Assembly: GCF_000297495.1 (NCBI RefSeq)
Contig: NZ_ALWX01000043.1
Span: forward strand, 1 to 64,000
From: Janibacter hoylei PVAS-1
GTDB lineage: Bacteria > Actinomycetota > Actinomycetes > Actinomycetales > Dermatophilaceae
Length of the DNA: 64,000 nucleotides
Direction of reading: 5' to 3'
This document shows, in pieces, positions 44,347 through 53,556 of this stretch (position 1 is its first letter; every line of letters begins with the position of its first letter). A program made the translations under genes and the position numbers. Below the pieces are notes generated by a model that saw only the letters and a program-made list of their open reading frames with translations, was not told where the DNA came from and searched no databases.

Positions 44347-45078
44347 ATGGCCCAGCGCACCACGCTCTCCCCACTGACCCGAGCGGACGGCTCGCCCGTC
44401 CGCGTGCTCGTCGTCGACGACGAGCCCAACCTCACCGAGCTCGTCGCCATGGCGCTGCGCTACGAGGGGTGGGACGTGCGGACGGCCGCGACCGGCACCG
44501 AGGCCGTCCGCACGGCGCGGGAGTTCTCCCCCGACGCGGTGGTGCTCGACATGATGCTCCCCGACATCGGCGGGCTCGAGATCCTGCGCCGGATGCGTGC
44601 GGACGAGCCCGAGGTCCCGGTGCTCTTCCTCACCGCCCGCGACGCGGTCGAGGACCGGGTCGCGGGCCTCACGGCCGGCGGCGACGACTACGTCACCAAG
44701 CCCTTCAGCCTCGAGGAGGTCGTCGCCCGGGTGCGGGCGCTGCTGCGACGCACCGCCGTCGTCGCGACCGAGTCCACCTCGCTCCTCGTCGTCGGCGACC
44801 TCACCCTCGACGAGGACAGCCACGAGGTCATCCGCGGGGGCGACGAGATCTCGCTGACCGCCACGGAGTTCGAGCTGCTGCGCTACCTCATGCGCAACCC
44901 CAAGCGGGTGCTGTCCAAGGCGCAGATCCTCGACCGGGTGTGGAACTACGACTTCGGCGGGCAGGCCAACGTCGTCGAGCTCTACGTCTCCTACCTCCGC
45001 AAGAAGATCGACGCCGGGCGCGACCCGATGATCCACACGATGCGCGGCGCCGGCTACGTCCTCAAGCCGGCGAAGTGA
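44347..45078 (+). CDS. OmpR-family response regulator
   Basis: 243 residues. Receiver domain: acidic pair in VLVVDDEPN (residues 24-25), phospho-acceptor Asp68 in VVLDMMLPDIGG, Lys in YVTKPFS. The OmpR/PhoB winged-helix domain at about 145-240 shows LTATEFELLRYLMRNPKRVL and VVELYVSYLRKKID. It controls transcription on phosphorylation by the kinase encoded next, whose start overlaps its stop by four bases. Confidence 0.95.
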   Translation: MAQRTTLSPLTRADGSPVRVLVVDDEPNLTELVAMALRYEGWDVRTAATGTEAVRTAREFSPDAVVLDMMLPDIGGLEILRRMRADEPEVPVLFLTARDAVEDRVAGLTAGGDDYVTKPFSLEEVVARVRALLRRTAVVATESTSLLVVGDLTLDEDSHEVIRGGDEISLTATEFELLRYLMRNPKRVLSKAQILDRVWNYDFGGQANVVELYVSYLRKKIDAGRDPMIHTMRGAGYVLKPAK

Positions 45079-46547
45079 CCTCCCTCCGCCGTCCGTCGAC
45101 CTGGACGCTGCGGGCCAAGCTCGTGGCGTCGGTCGTCCTGCTCTTCCTCGCCGTCACCGTCGTCATGGGAACCCTGACGAGCCTCGCCGCGCGGCAGTAC
45201 CTCACCCAGCAGGTCGACGACGACCTGATGAGCGCCTCCGAGCGGTTCGTCGGCGCGATCGACGGGACCCAGCCGCCCGGGCCCGGCTCCGGGCTGCGCG
45301 GCGGGCCTCCCGCCGGCAGCGGCAACGCCGTGCTCCACCTCGTGCTGCGCGACGGCGAGGTCGCCGTCGACGAGCGCGGCAACGACCTCAACTACGCGGT
45401 CAACACCGCGGGCCGCAACGACACCCTCGACGAGGCGCAGGTCGCCGAGCTCAACGCCGCCGGCCTGAGCAGCCGTCCGCGGACCGTCGACCTCGGCGAC
45501 GACATCGGCACCTACCGGCTCGTCTCCGTGCGCACGGCCGACGGGTGGACCGCGATCACCGGGGTCCCCGTCGACCCCATCGGTCGCACCGTCGGCGCCA
45601 TCGTCCTCATCGTCGCCGGCTCGAGCCTCGTCGGGCTGGTCGGCGTCTGGGCCGGCGGGACCTACCTCGTGCGGCGCAACCTCCAACCCCTCGAGCGCGT
45701 CGCCGGCACCGCCCGCCGCGTCTCCGAGCTCGAGCTCGCCTCCGGCGACGTCTCCCTCGCCGAGCGCGTCCCCGACGTCGACCCGGCCACCGAGGTCGGA
45801 CAGGTGGGGCTGGCCCTCAACAGCATGCTCGACAAGGTCGACGGCGCGCTGCGCGCCCGGCAGGAGTCCGAGACCCGCGTGCGGCAGTTCGTCGCCGACG
45901 CCAGCCACGAGCTGCGCACCCCCCTCGCCTCGATCCGCGGCTACGCCGAGCTGACCCGCCGCGAGACCGAGCCGGTGCCCGCCGGCGTCACCCACGCCCT
46001 GACCCGGGTCGAGTCCGAGGCGCTGCGCATGCAGGACCTCGTCGAGGACCTGCTGCTCCTCGCGCGCCTCGACACCGGGCGCCCCCTCGAGCGCGAACCC
46101 GTCGACCTCACGATGCTCGCCATCGACGTCACCGGCGACGCGCGCGCCGCCTCCCCCCACCACCGGTGGGAGCTCGACCTGCCCCCCGAGCCCGTCGAGG
46201 TCATCGGCGACCGCGCGCGACTGCACCAGGTCCTCGCCAACCTGCTCGCCAACGCACGCAACCACACCCCGCTCGGGACGACGGTACGGACCTCCCTTCG
46301 CCTGGACGAAGGGAGTGGACGCGCCCTCCTGCAGGTCCAGGACAACGGGCCCGGCATCCCAGACGCCTTGCTGCCCAACGTCTTCGAGCGCTTCACCCGA
46401 GGTGACGGGTCGCGCCAGCGCGCCTCCGGCAGCACCGGCCTCGGCCTGTCGATCGTCTCCGCCGTCACCCGCGCGCACGGCGGCGAGGTGACGGTCGAGT
46501 CGGTGCCCGGGCGGACCGTCTTCAGCCTCGCCCTGCCTGTGGGGTGA
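45075..46547 (+). CDS. membrane sensor histidine kinase
   Basis: 490 residues from GTG 45075. Helix 1 (LVASVVLLFLAVTVVMGTL, about 17-37), an extracellular sensor of about 130 residues, helix 2 (AIVLIVAGSSLVGLVGVWAG, about 175-195), HAMP, then HisKA with FVADASHELRTPLASIRGYA. The HATPase domain has VLANLLANARNHT (N box), DNGPGIPDALLPNVFERF (G1/F) and GLGLSIV (G2). Stimulus unknown. Coupled to the regulator upstream; glycosyltransferase genes follow on the same strand. Confidence 0.95.
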   Translation: MTSLRRPSTWTLRAKLVASVVLLFLAVTVVMGTLTSLAARQYLTQQVDDDLMSASERFVGAIDGTQPPGPGSGLRGGPPAGSGNAVLHLVLRDGEVAVDERGNDLNYAVNTAGRNDTLDEAQVAELNAAGLSSRPRTVDLGDDIGTYRLVSVRTADGWTAITGVPVDPIGRTVGAIVLIVAGSSLVGLVGVWAGGTYLVRRNLQPLERVAGTARRVSELELASGDVSLAERVPDVDPATEVGQVGLALNSMLDKVDGALRARQESETRVRQFVADASHELRTPLASIRGYAELTRRETEPVPAGVTHALTRVESEALRMQDLVEDLLLLARLDTGRPLEREPVDLTMLAIDVTGDARAASPHHRWELDLPPEPVEVIGDRARLHQVLANLLANARNHTPLGTTVRTSLRLDEGSGRALLQVQDNGPGIPDALLPNVFERFTRGDGSRQRASGSTGLGLSIVSAVTRAHGGEVTVESVPGRTVFSLALPVG

Positions 46548-46560
46548 GGGGGCTCAGATT

Positions 46561-46650
46561 CGGTGGTTGAGGAGCGACGAAGCAGCCTCGACCCCATCCG
46601 CCACCTGGGTCTCGAGGCTCCTCGCTGGCGCTGCTCACACCTCGACCAAC
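46561..46650. repeat. interspersed repeat after the kinase gene
   Basis: Contains the widespread actinobacterial-type element ggtggttgaggagcgacgaa and, 30 bases on, the inverted counterpart ctcgaggctcctcgctggcg ending in ctcgaccaac. Related pieces lie at 32041-32075, 54078-54152 and 54213-54243. It separates the two-component genes from the GT39 gene. Confidence 0.7.
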
Positions 46651-46695
46651 GGGTGACCACAGCGTGGGCACAGGCAGCAGCCCGAGCGTGGAGGC

Positions 46696-48777
46696 ATGGA
46701 CACCATGACCCTCTCACCGCCCCCCTCCACGGCGGCCGCCACACCACGCAGCCTGCCTTCACCCCCTTCGCGTCTTGCTCGGCTGTGGCGCGGCCTGGAG
46801 GCCGACCCGCGATGGGCCCGCCCCGCGCTCCTCGCCCTCCTCCTCGTCACGGCCGCCGCCTACTTCTGGAACCTCACGGCGAGCGGCTGGGCCAATGCCT
46901 TCTACTCCGCCGCCGTGCAGGCGGGCTCACAGAGTTGGAGTGCCTTCTTCTACGGCGCGTCGGACGCGGCCGGGTCGATCACCGTCGACAAGCCGCCGGC
47001 GTCCCTGTGGGTCATGGCCCTGTCCGTGCGCCTGTTCGGGCTCAACTCCTTCGCGATCCTCGCGCCCCAGGTGCTCATGGGTGTGGCGAGCGTCGGCTTC
47101 GTCCACGCGAGCGTCAAGCGCTACTGGGGCGCCGGCGCCGGCCTGCTCGCCGGCGCGGTCCTCGCGCTCACCCCGGTCGCGGTCCTGATGTTTCGCTTCA
47201 ACAACCCCGACGCGCTCCTCGTGCTGCTCATGACGGCCGCCGCTTGGGCGACGATGCGCGCGATCGAGCGCGGCTCGATCCGCTGGTTCGCCCTCGTGGG
47301 TGCGCTCATCGGCTTCGGTTTCCTCACCAAGACCCTCCAGGTCCTGCTCGTCGTGCCCTTCCTCGGCATCGCCTTCCTCGTCGCCGCGGACACCACGCTG
47401 CGTCGACGGATCATCGGCTCCCTCGTCGGCATCGGCACGATGCTCGTCGGTGCCGGCTGGTGGGTGGCCATCGTCGAGCTCGTCCCGGCGAGCATGCGGC
47501 CCTACATCGGCGGCAGCCAGACCGACTCCTTCCTCGAGCTGACCTTCGGATACAACGGTCTCGGCCGGATCAACGGCAACGAGACCGGGTCCGTCGGCGG
47601 CGGCAACGGCTGGGGTGAGACCGGCATCTTCCGGATGTTCGGCAGCGGCTCCGGCGGCCAGATCTCGTGGCTCATCCCGACCGCGCTCGTCCTGCTCGCC
47701 GTCGGGCTGTGGCTGCGCGGCCGCGCCCCGCGCACCGACCAGCGACGCGCCGCCTACCTCGTCTGGGGCGGCTGGGTCGTCGTCACGATGCTCACCTTCT
47801 CCTTCATGGCCGGCATCTTCCACGACTACTACACCGTCGCCCTCGCCCCGGCTGTGGCGGTCCTCGTCGGCGCCGGTGCCGCCGAGGCCTGGGAGCGAAG
47901 GGAGGAGTCCATCGGCTCCGTGACCCTCGCCGTGGCGACCGCGACCGCGGCCGTGTGGAGCTTCGTCCTGCTCAGCCGCACCACCGAGTACGGCTGGTTG
48001 CGGGTCGCGGTCCTCGCCGTCGGCCTCGCGGCCGCTCTCCTGCTGCTCGTCATCGCCCGGGTCCACCGCCGGGCCGTCGCCGTCATCGCCGCCGCTGCGG
48101 TCCTCGCCGGCCTCGCCGGGCCTGCGGCCTACAGCGCCACCACCCTCGCGCAGGGCCACTCCGGCTCGATCGTCACCGCCGGTCCCTCGACCGGTGGCCC
48201 CGGCGGCGGCATGGGTGGTGGACGCGGTGGCACTCCTCCCCAGGCTGGCGGCGGAACGACCACCGGTCAGGGCGGCACCGGTAACGGCTCCCCCCAGGGG
48301 CCCGGCGGGACGGGGACCCGGGGCGGCACCGGGACCCAGGGCGGCACCGGAGGCGGCGGCATGGGTGGCCTGCTCGACGCGAGCACTCCCAGCACCGAGG
48401 TCGTCGCCGCCCTGTCCGCGGACGCCGACTCCTACACCTGGGTCGCCGCGGCCATCGGCTCGCAGAATGCCGCAGGCCTCCAGCTCGGCACCGAGCTGCC
48501 GGTCATGGCGATCGGGGGGTTCAACGGCTCCGACCCCTCCCCCACGCTCGCGGAGTTCCAGCAGTACGTCGAAGACGGGCGCATCCACTACTTCGTCGCC
48601 GGCGGCGGCATGGGTGGTGGCGGCATGGGTGGCTCCGGCTCCAGCTCCGAGATCTCGACCTGGGTGCAGGACAACTTCACCGAGGTGACGATCGACGGGA
48701 GCACCTTCTACGACCTCACCCAGCCGGTCTCGTCCTCGACCACCTCGACGTCGACGAACGGTGCGACGGATGTCTGA
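46696..48777 (+). CDS. GT39-family membrane glycosyltransferase (ArnT/PMT-like)
   Basis: 693 residues. Helix 1 (about 45-62) is followed by the acidic lumenal loop FYGASDAAGSITVDKPPASL, which supplies the catalytic Asp. About eleven to thirteen helices extend to residue 480. A soluble end of about 200 residues holds a Gly-rich spacer (GGGMGGGRGG) and a small domain (about 555-640) found in actinobacterial homologues. It transfers sugar from a polyprenyl phosphate outside the membrane. The next gene, a polyprenyl-phosphate sugar synthase-like GT2, overlaps its end by eight bases, so donor synthesis and use are encoded together. Confidence 0.92.
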   Translation: MDTMTLSPPPSTAAATPRSLPSPPSRLARLWRGLEADPRWARPALLALLLVTAAAYFWNLTASGWANAFYSAAVQAGSQSWSAFFYGASDAAGSITVDKPPASLWVMALSVRLFGLNSFAILAPQVLMGVASVGFVHASVKRYWGAGAGLLAGAVLALTPVAVLMFRFNNPDALLVLLMTAAAWATMRAIERGSIRWFALVGALIGFGFLTKTLQVLLVVPFLGIAFLVAADTTLRRRIIGSLVGIGTMLVGAGWWVAIVELVPASMRPYIGGSQTDSFLELTFGYNGLGRINGNETGSVGGGNGWGETGIFRMFGSGSGGQISWLIPTALVLLAVGLWLRGRAPRTDQRRAAYLVWGGWVVVTMLTFSFMAGIFHDYYTVALAPAVAVLVGAGAAEAWERREESIGSVTLAVATATAAVWSFVLLSRTTEYGWLRVAVLAVGLAAALLLLVIARVHRRAVAVIAAAAVLAGLAGPAAYSATTLAQGHSGSIVTAGPSTGGPGGGMGGGRGGTPPQAGGGTTTGQGGTGNGSPQGPGGTGTRGGTGTQGGTGGGGMGGLLDASTPSTEVVAALSADADSYTWVAAAIGSQNAAGLQLGTELPVMAIGGFNGSDPSPTLAEFQQYVEDGRIHYFVAGGGMGGGGMGGSGSSSEISTWVQDNFTEVTIDGSTFYDLTQPVSSSTTSTSTNGATDV

Positions 48778-50026
48778 GCCGACCACCAGCCCCGTCCTCG
48801 ACGTCGTCGTGCCGGTCTACAACGAGGAGCACACCCTCGGGCCGTGCGTCCGACGACTCCACGCGCACCTCGTCGCGACCTTCCCCTACCCCTTCCGGAT
48901 CACGGTGGCGGACAACGCGAGCACGGACTCGACCCCCCAGGTCGCCGCCGAGCTCATCCGGGAGCTGCCGGGCGTCGCGCTGGTGCGGATGGAGGCCAAG
49001 GGCCGCGGCCGTGCGCTCAAGCAGGTGTGGCTCGCCTCCGACGCACCGGTCCTGGCCTACATGGACGTTGACCTGTCGACCGACCTGGACGCGCTGTGGC
49101 CGCTCGTCGCACCGCTGATGTCCGGCCACTCTGACCTCGCGATCGGGACACGACTGCACCCGGACAGCCGCGTCGTGCGCGGCGTGAAGCGGGAGTTCAT
49201 CTCCCGGGCGTACAACCTCGTCCTGCACGCCGCGCTCGGGGCCCGCTTCTCCGACGCGCAGTGCGGCTTCAAGGCCGTGCGCGGCGACGTCGCCCGCGAG
49301 CTGCTGCCGCTCGTCGAGGACCCCACGTGGTTCTTCGACACCGAGCTGCTCGTCATCGCCGAGCGCTCCGGGCTGCGGATCCACGAGGTACCCGTCGACT
49401 GGTGGGACGACCCCGACAGTCGAGTCGACGTCGTCGGGACCGCGTCCGACGATCTGCGGGGCGTCTGGCGCATGCAGCGCACCTTCGCCGCGGGGCTGTT
49501 GCCCGTCGAGGACATCCGGCAGCGCATGGGGCGGATCCCCCCTTCGTCGGGGGTCGGGGCGCACGTCGTGCGCTTCGGCGTCGTGGGCGTGGCCTCGACC
49601 CTGCTCCACCTCGGCCTCTTCGCCGCGCTCGTCACGGCGACCGGCCTCGGCTCGCAGACGGCCAACGTCGCCGCGCTGCTCGTCGCGACCGTCGCCAACA
49701 CCTGGGCCAACCGTCGATGGACCTTCGGCATCCGCGGGAGCGCAGGCAGCCTGCGTCACCAGCTGCAGGGGCTGCTCGTCTTCGGCGCGACGTGGGCGAT
49801 GACCTCGGGTGCGCTCGGGCTGCTCCACGCTGCCTGGCCGGCCACTCCCGTCACGGTCGAGACGGTCGTCATCGGGGTCGCCAACATCGCGGCGACCGTC
49901 GTCAAGTTCGTCGCGATGCGCTCGTGGATCTTCGCCGACCGGGGCGAGCCCGACCTGCCGGCGGGCTCCGTCGACGCCGCGGCCGACGAGTCGAGCGCGG
50001 AGCGCGAGGTGGAGGCCGTCCACTGA
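48770..50026 (+). CDS. bifunctional GT2 glycosyltransferase / GtrA flippase-like protein
   Basis: 418 residues. The N-terminal GT2 domain (VLDVVVPVYNEEHTLGPCVR, DVDLSTDLDALWPLV with the metal DxD, QCGFKAVRGDVARELLPLVE) is of the dolichol-phosphate-mannose synthase type. From about 265 a four-helix GtrA domain follows (VVRFGVVGVASTLLHLGLFA, VATVANTWANRRWTFG). Fusions of this kind make a lipid-linked sugar and may flip it. ATG 48770 lies inside the end of the GT39 gene, and the two are coupled. It follows the two-component system genes. Confidence 0.93.
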   Translation: MSEPTTSPVLDVVVPVYNEEHTLGPCVRRLHAHLVATFPYPFRITVADNASTDSTPQVAAELIRELPGVALVRMEAKGRGRALKQVWLASDAPVLAYMDVDLSTDLDALWPLVAPLMSGHSDLAIGTRLHPDSRVVRGVKREFISRAYNLVLHAALGARFSDAQCGFKAVRGDVARELLPLVEDPTWFFDTELLVIAERSGLRIHEVPVDWWDDPDSRVDVVGTASDDLRGVWRMQRTFAAGLLPVEDIRQRMGRIPPSSGVGAHVVRFGVVGVASTLLHLGLFAALVTATGLGSQTANVAALLVATVANTWANRRWTFGIRGSAGSLRHQLQGLLVFGATWAMTSGALGLLHAAWPATPVTVETVVIGVANIAATVVKFVAMRSWIFADRGEPDLPAGSVDAAADESSAEREVEAVH

Positions 50027-50056
50027 GCCCGCGGTGGCCGCGGCCATGATGGAGGC

Positions 50057-50788
50057 ATGGCCCACGACCCGTACCGGCGCCTCGCGCCGCGCACCGCCGA
50101 GGACCTGCGAGCGGTGGAGGACCGGCCCCCGAGATGGTGGCCCGAGGCCCGTCGGGCCGCGGGCTACGGGGCCGGGGCCTTCGCCTTCTTCTCCGGTGTT
50201 TTCCTCTTGTCCCTCACCGGGTGGTTGCGCTACAGCCCGGCGTCGAGCGACACCATCGAGGCCGACGTCGGGTGGGTGGCGATCCTCGCCGTCGGGTGCG
50301 GCTTCATGTGGCCCTTCCTGCTCCTGTCCACGGAGCGCGACGACCACGGCTACCCGCGGCGCAACCTCACGAGCATCCTCCTGCCTGCGCTGCTCGTGGT
50401 CAGCGCCATCGGTACCGCCGCGGTGACGGGATGGTCCCTGCTCATGGACGGGCGTGCTCCGACGGACTCGGTCCTGATGACGATCACTTCGGACCCGATC
50501 TCGCTGCTCACCGTCGTCGCAGCGCTCGTCGCGACGCACGCGTGGTGCACCACCTGCGTGCTCGGCTTCGTGCGTCCCGGCTGCCTGCGGCTGGGCCTCG
50601 GCCTGCCGACGTGGTTCGTCGTCGCGGGGCTGTGCTTCTGGCGTGCGGTGGTGTCCTTCGAGGAGCCGCCATCCGCGGCCCGGGCACTCGTCTGGGCCGT
50701 CGTCGCGGGTCTCGGCCTCGCTGCGCTCGCGCTCCTGGCCCTGGTCGACGAGACCTGGGGCGAGCCGTCAACCCGGGCGTGGAGATGA
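50057..50788 (+). CDS. multi-pass membrane protein of unknown function
   Basis: 243 residues from the ATG at 50057, 30 bases after the GT2-GtrA stop. Six membrane helices are apparent (about residues 35-58, 70-88, 105-128, 145-168, 180-200, 210-230). One holds two adjacent Cys (THAWCTTCVLGFVRPGC). No family recognised. Same strand as, and probably co-transcribed with, the glycosyltransferase genes. Confidence 0.7.
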   Translation: MAHDPYRRLAPRTAEDLRAVEDRPPRWWPEARRAAGYGAGAFAFFSGVFLLSLTGWLRYSPASSDTIEADVGWVAILAVGCGFMWPFLLLSTERDDHGYPRRNLTSILLPALLVVSAIGTAAVTGWSLLMDGRAPTDSVLMTITSDPISLLTVVAALVATHAWCTTCVLGFVRPGCLRLGLGLPTWFVVAGLCFWRAVVSFEEPPSAARALVWAVVAGLGLAALALLALVDETWGEPSTRAWR

Positions 50789-50824
50789 CGAGACCCCGGC
50801 CGCACGTGGCGACCGGGGTCTCGT
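50788..50824. terminator. hairpin between membrane protein gene and tRNA-Ser(GCU)
   Basis: 12-bp arms acgagaccccgg and complement around a 13-base loop, touching the stop codon of the plus-strand gene and 7 bases from the minus-strand tRNA 3' end. It can serve both. Confidence 0.6.
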
Positions 50825-50831
50825 CCGCTGG

Positions 50832-50921
50832 CGGAGGCGGAGGGATTTGAACCCTCGATGGGCGGTTAGCCCAAACCGCATTAGCAGTGCGGCGCCATAG
50901 ACCGGACTAGGCGACGCCTCC
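50832..50921 (-). tRNA. tRNA-Ser (anticodon GCU)
   Basis: 90-base class II tRNA on the minus strand: acceptor GGAGGCG/CGCCTCC, discriminator G, anticodon loop CTGCTAA in a CCGCA/TGCGG stem, long variable arm, T arm GAGGGTTCAAATCCCTC. Reads AGC and AGU. Confidence 0.97.
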
Positions 50922-50965
50922 AGACAACCCGGACAGAGTATCTGCCGGGTGCGCAGCGCTCCAAC

Positions 50966-50993
50966 TCGGGTGGGCGACAGGTCGCCCACCCGA
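50966..50993 (-). terminator. hairpin downstream of the LCP gene
   Basis: Perfect 13-bp arms (tcgggtgggcgac) around a 2-base loop, 3 bases past the LCP stop codon. Confidence 0.65.
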
Positions 50994-50996
50994 CCG

Positions 50997-52568
50997 TCAG
51001 CCGCAGATGTCCTGGTCGGCCGTGCGGCTCTTGACCGCCGTCGGCGCCGGCGGTGCCGTCACCGAGTGCGACGGCAGGGGGTCTGTGCCCTCCCGGTTGG
51101 GGACCTCACGGGCGGGGTCGGCCCCGGCGCCGATGACGAGACGGGTGGCCCCCTTCGTCAGCTGGGGGTCGACCTTGAGCTTGGCGCCCGGGTAGGCGGC
51201 GGCCACGGTCCGCGCGGAGGCGGTGTCACCGCGCGCGTGGTGGACGACGACGCCCGTCACCGAGGAGGTCGGGGCGACGTCGGCGATCTGGACGCCGAAG
51301 CCCTGCACCTCGAGAGCAGCCGCCTCCTGCGCCGCCAGCCCGGTCACGCCGGTGTCGTTGACGACGCTGACGGTGATCTCCGACGGTGCGACCGTGGGCT
51401 TCGGCGCGGCCTTGGTCTCGCGCTTGGCCCCGGGCAGCGCCGTGTCGTTGCGGACGGCGGCCCACAGCTCGTCGGAGGCCTCGGTGCGCCACTGCACCCG
51501 GTTGGTGTCGGCGGGGTAGGGCTCGGTCGGCACGGTGACGAAGACGAGCTCTCCCGTCCCCAGGTCCCTGAGGCTCGAGGCGATCGAGGTGAGCCGGGTC
51601 AGGCTGAGGTCCTCGTCTGCCGTCATGGACTTCGTGGCCGCGTCGAGGAATCGGTACAGCCGGTCCGGGCGCAGGAGCAGGGAGGTCTTCGTCGCCTCCT
51701 GGGCCATCGACGACATGAAGGCCTGCTGGCGCTCGATGCGCTGCAGGTCCGAGCCGTCCCCCAGGGTCTTGCGCATGCGCACGTACCCGAGAGCGTCCTT
51801 GCCGTCGAGGCGCTGGCGACCGGCCGGCAGGTCGATCTGGGCGTCCGCGTCGGACACCGGCTTGGGCAGGCACACGTCGACGCCCCCCAGGCCGTCGACC
51901 ATCGACTGGAACCCGCTGAAGTCGACGACTGCGACGTGGTCGATGTAGATCCCCGTCAGCCCCTCGAGCGTCTTGACCGTGCAGGCCGGACCGCCCTGGT
52001 TGAAGTTGTCGTTCCACCGACGCACCTCGCCGTTGGCGACGGTGGACTTGGGATCGGCGCAGTCCGTCGGTGCCTGCGTCATCGAGTCCCGCGGGATCGA
52101 GATGACATAGGCGGACTCACGGTCCGCGGAGATGTGCACGAGCAGGTTGGTGTCGGATCGCGCCCCGCCCTCGGCGGTCCCCGTGCCGTACTCGGTCGTG
52201 CCGAGCCCCTCGCGGGTGTCGGACCCGATGACCAGGATGTTGAGTGCGCCGTCGACGTCGTCGGGACGTTCGGCCGACCCGTGCGCGATGTCGACGCGCG
52301 AGACGTTGTTGCCGAGGTGCATCGTGACACCGAGCCCGGCGGCGACGACGAGCGCCGCCCCCGCACCCGTCACCTTCAGAGCCCGGCGTCGCAGCCGCGC
52401 GCGCCGGGCGAGGCGGTGCTCGCGGCGGGCCGCTCGAGTGGTGCCGCCGGTGTGGTGCTCGGCCCGGGTGGCACCCACGGAGGTGGTCACCCGGTCGCGC
52501 CGGCGGGGCCGTCTCCTCGGAGCCCCGCGCCGGTTGGCGGGGGGCTGGTGCTGGGCGCCGTCATCCAT
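50997..52568 (-). CDS. LytR-CpsA-Psr (LCP) family cell-wall glycopolymer ligase
   Basis: 523 residues. A strongly basic cytoplasmic stretch (Arg-rich, residues 10-60) is followed by one membrane helix (ALKVTGAGAALVVAAGLGVT, about 60-78). The LCP domain at about 105-330 has NILVIGSDTR, GARSDTNLLVHISADRESAY, ISIPRDSM and LGYVRMRKTLGDGSDLQRIERQQAFM with the conserved Arg residues. A LytR_C domain (SVVNDTGVTGLAAQEAAALE) sits at about 395-480. Such enzymes attach teichoic-acid-like or arabinogalactan polymers to peptidoglycan outside the cell. The ATG at 52568 was chosen; a start at 52589 is also open. Confidence 0.93.
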   Translation of the reverse strand: MDDGAQHQPPANRRGAPRRRPRRRDRVTTSVGATRAEHHTGGTTRAARREHRLARRARLRRRALKVTGAGAALVVAAGLGVTMHLGNNVSRVDIAHGSAERPDDVDGALNILVIGSDTREGLGTTEYGTGTAEGGARSDTNLLVHISADRESAYVISIPRDSMTQAPTDCADPKSTVANGEVRRWNDNFNQGGPACTVKTLEGLTGIYIDHVAVVDFSGFQSMVDGLGGVDVCLPKPVSDADAQIDLPAGRQRLDGKDALGYVRMRKTLGDGSDLQRIERQQAFMSSMAQEATKTSLLLRPDRLYRFLDAATKSMTADEDLSLTRLTSIASSLRDLGTGELVFVTVPTEPYPADTNRVQWRTEASDELWAAVRNDTALPGAKRETKAAPKPTVAPSEITVSVVNDTGVTGLAAQEAAALEVQGFGVQIADVAPTSSVTGVVVHHARGDTASARTVAAAYPGAKLKVDPQLTKGATRLVIGAGADPAREVPNREGTDPLPSHSVTAPPAPTAVKSRTADQDICG

Positions 52569-52593
52569 CGGGGGACACACTAGCCGCACATGC

Positions 52594-52625
52594 CGAAGGC
52601 CCCCACCATCTGGTGGGGGCCTTCG
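52594..52625 (-). terminator. terminator of the cold-shock gene
   Basis: 15-bp perfect arms (cgaaggcccccacca) around a 2-base loop, between the csp stop and the LCP start, both on the minus strand. Confidence 0.6.
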
Positions 52626-52665
52626 AGGGTGCGCGGTGAGATCACCGCATCACTGGTGCGTCGTC

Positions 52666-52869
52666 TCAGACGGGACGGACGCGCTCAGCCTGCGGGCCCT
52701 TCGGGCCCTGGGTGATCTCGAACTCGACGCGCTGCGCCTCGTCGAGCGACCGGTAGCCGGTCGTGTCGATCGCGGAGTAGTGAACGAACACGTCGGGGCC
52801 GCCGCCGTCCTGGGCGATGAAGCCAAAGCCCTTCTCAGCGTTGAACCACTTAACGGTGCCCTGTGCCAT
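52666..52869 (-). CDS. cold-shock domain protein (CspA family)
   Basis: 67-residue single OB-fold nucleic-acid chaperone, normal length. [20 protein letters not shown] contains RNP1 (KGFGFI) and DVFVHYSAI is RNP2. The protein binds single-stranded RNA and keeps it unfolded. A long, relatively AT-rich leader precedes the gene, as is common in csp genes whose mRNA is controlled after transcription. Regulation by cold is not shown by sequence. Confidence 0.96.
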   Translation of the reverse strand: MAQGTVKWFNAEKGFGFIAQDGGGPDVFVHYSAIDTTGYRSLDEAQRVEFEITQGPKGPQAERVRPV

Positions 52870-53060
52870 GGGGTGAATCTTCTTTCCTGTTGAACAATCC
52901 GGGCCCGCAGGTCGCGGTCCCTTGTGCAAGCTGCAAAGCTCCCCTCGGCAGGGGTACACGCCCCTGGTAACACTGTGAGCCCGGCGTGGCGGCCGACCCC
53001 ATTCGCATCATGCGAGAAGTTCTGTACTGCAACTACGAGAGCGACGCTACCAGCAAACCT
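52870..53060 (-). promoter_or_regulatory. leader/promoter region of the cold-shock gene
   Basis: About 190 bases with lower G+C than the flanks, holding the csp ribosome-binding site (aggaaag, near 52883) and, further up on the minus strand, a TTGCAG-like -35 element at about 53030. Boundaries and the promoter are inferred; no riboswitch fold is recognised. Confidence 0.3.
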
Positions 53061-53111
53061 CTGCGGGAGCATGGTCACGCACGCGGGAAGGTGCGGACGG
53101 CCGCCTGGCCG

Positions 53112-53555
53112 TCACCCCGCGAGCCGGTGCACCTCGTCGATCGCATCGACGTAGCCGCGCACCCCACGCCCGACGACCTCTGCGCTCGCCACGTCGGCGA
53201 GGTAGGAGAAGGCACGGAAGGGCTCACGCGCTCGGATGTCCGAGATGTGCACCTCGATGACCGGTCCGGCGACCGCGGCCAGTGCGTCCCGGATCGCCAC
53301 GGAGGTGTGCGTCCAGCCGCCGGCGTTGACGACGAGCCCGATGGCGCTGCGGCGCACCTCGTGGATCGCGTCGATCATGACGCCCTCGTGGTTGGTCTGG
53401 CGGAAGTCGAGATGCCACCCCAGCGCGTCGGTGCGCGCCCGGCACAGGGCCTCGACGTCGGCGAGCGTCTCGTGGCCGTAGACCTCGGGCTCACGCTCGC
53501 CGAGCAGATTGAGGTTGGGTCCGTTGAGCACCACGAGGGCGGGCCGGGATGTCAT
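53112..53555 (-). CDS. aroQ: type II 3-dehydroquinate dehydratase
   Basis: Shikimate pathway dehydratase, 147 residues. VLNGPNLNLLGEREPEVYGH holds the catalytic Tyr and flexible-loop Arg. DFRQTNHEGVMIDAIHE, NAGGWTHTSVAIRDAL and EVHISDIRAREPFR (catalytic His) complete the site. NAGGWTH replaces the more usual NPGAYTH, a variant found in some actinobacteria. No other aro gene is near. The ATG at 53555 lies one base from the tRNA-Ser gene end. Confidence 0.95.
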   Translation of the reverse strand: MTSRPALVVLNGPNLNLLGEREPEVYGHETLADVEALCRARTDALGWHLDFRQTNHEGVMIDAIHEVRRSAIGLVVNAGGWTHTSVAIRDALAAVAGPVIEVHISDIRAREPFRAFSYLADVASAEVVGRGVRGYVDAIDEVHRLAG

Positions 53556-53556
53556 G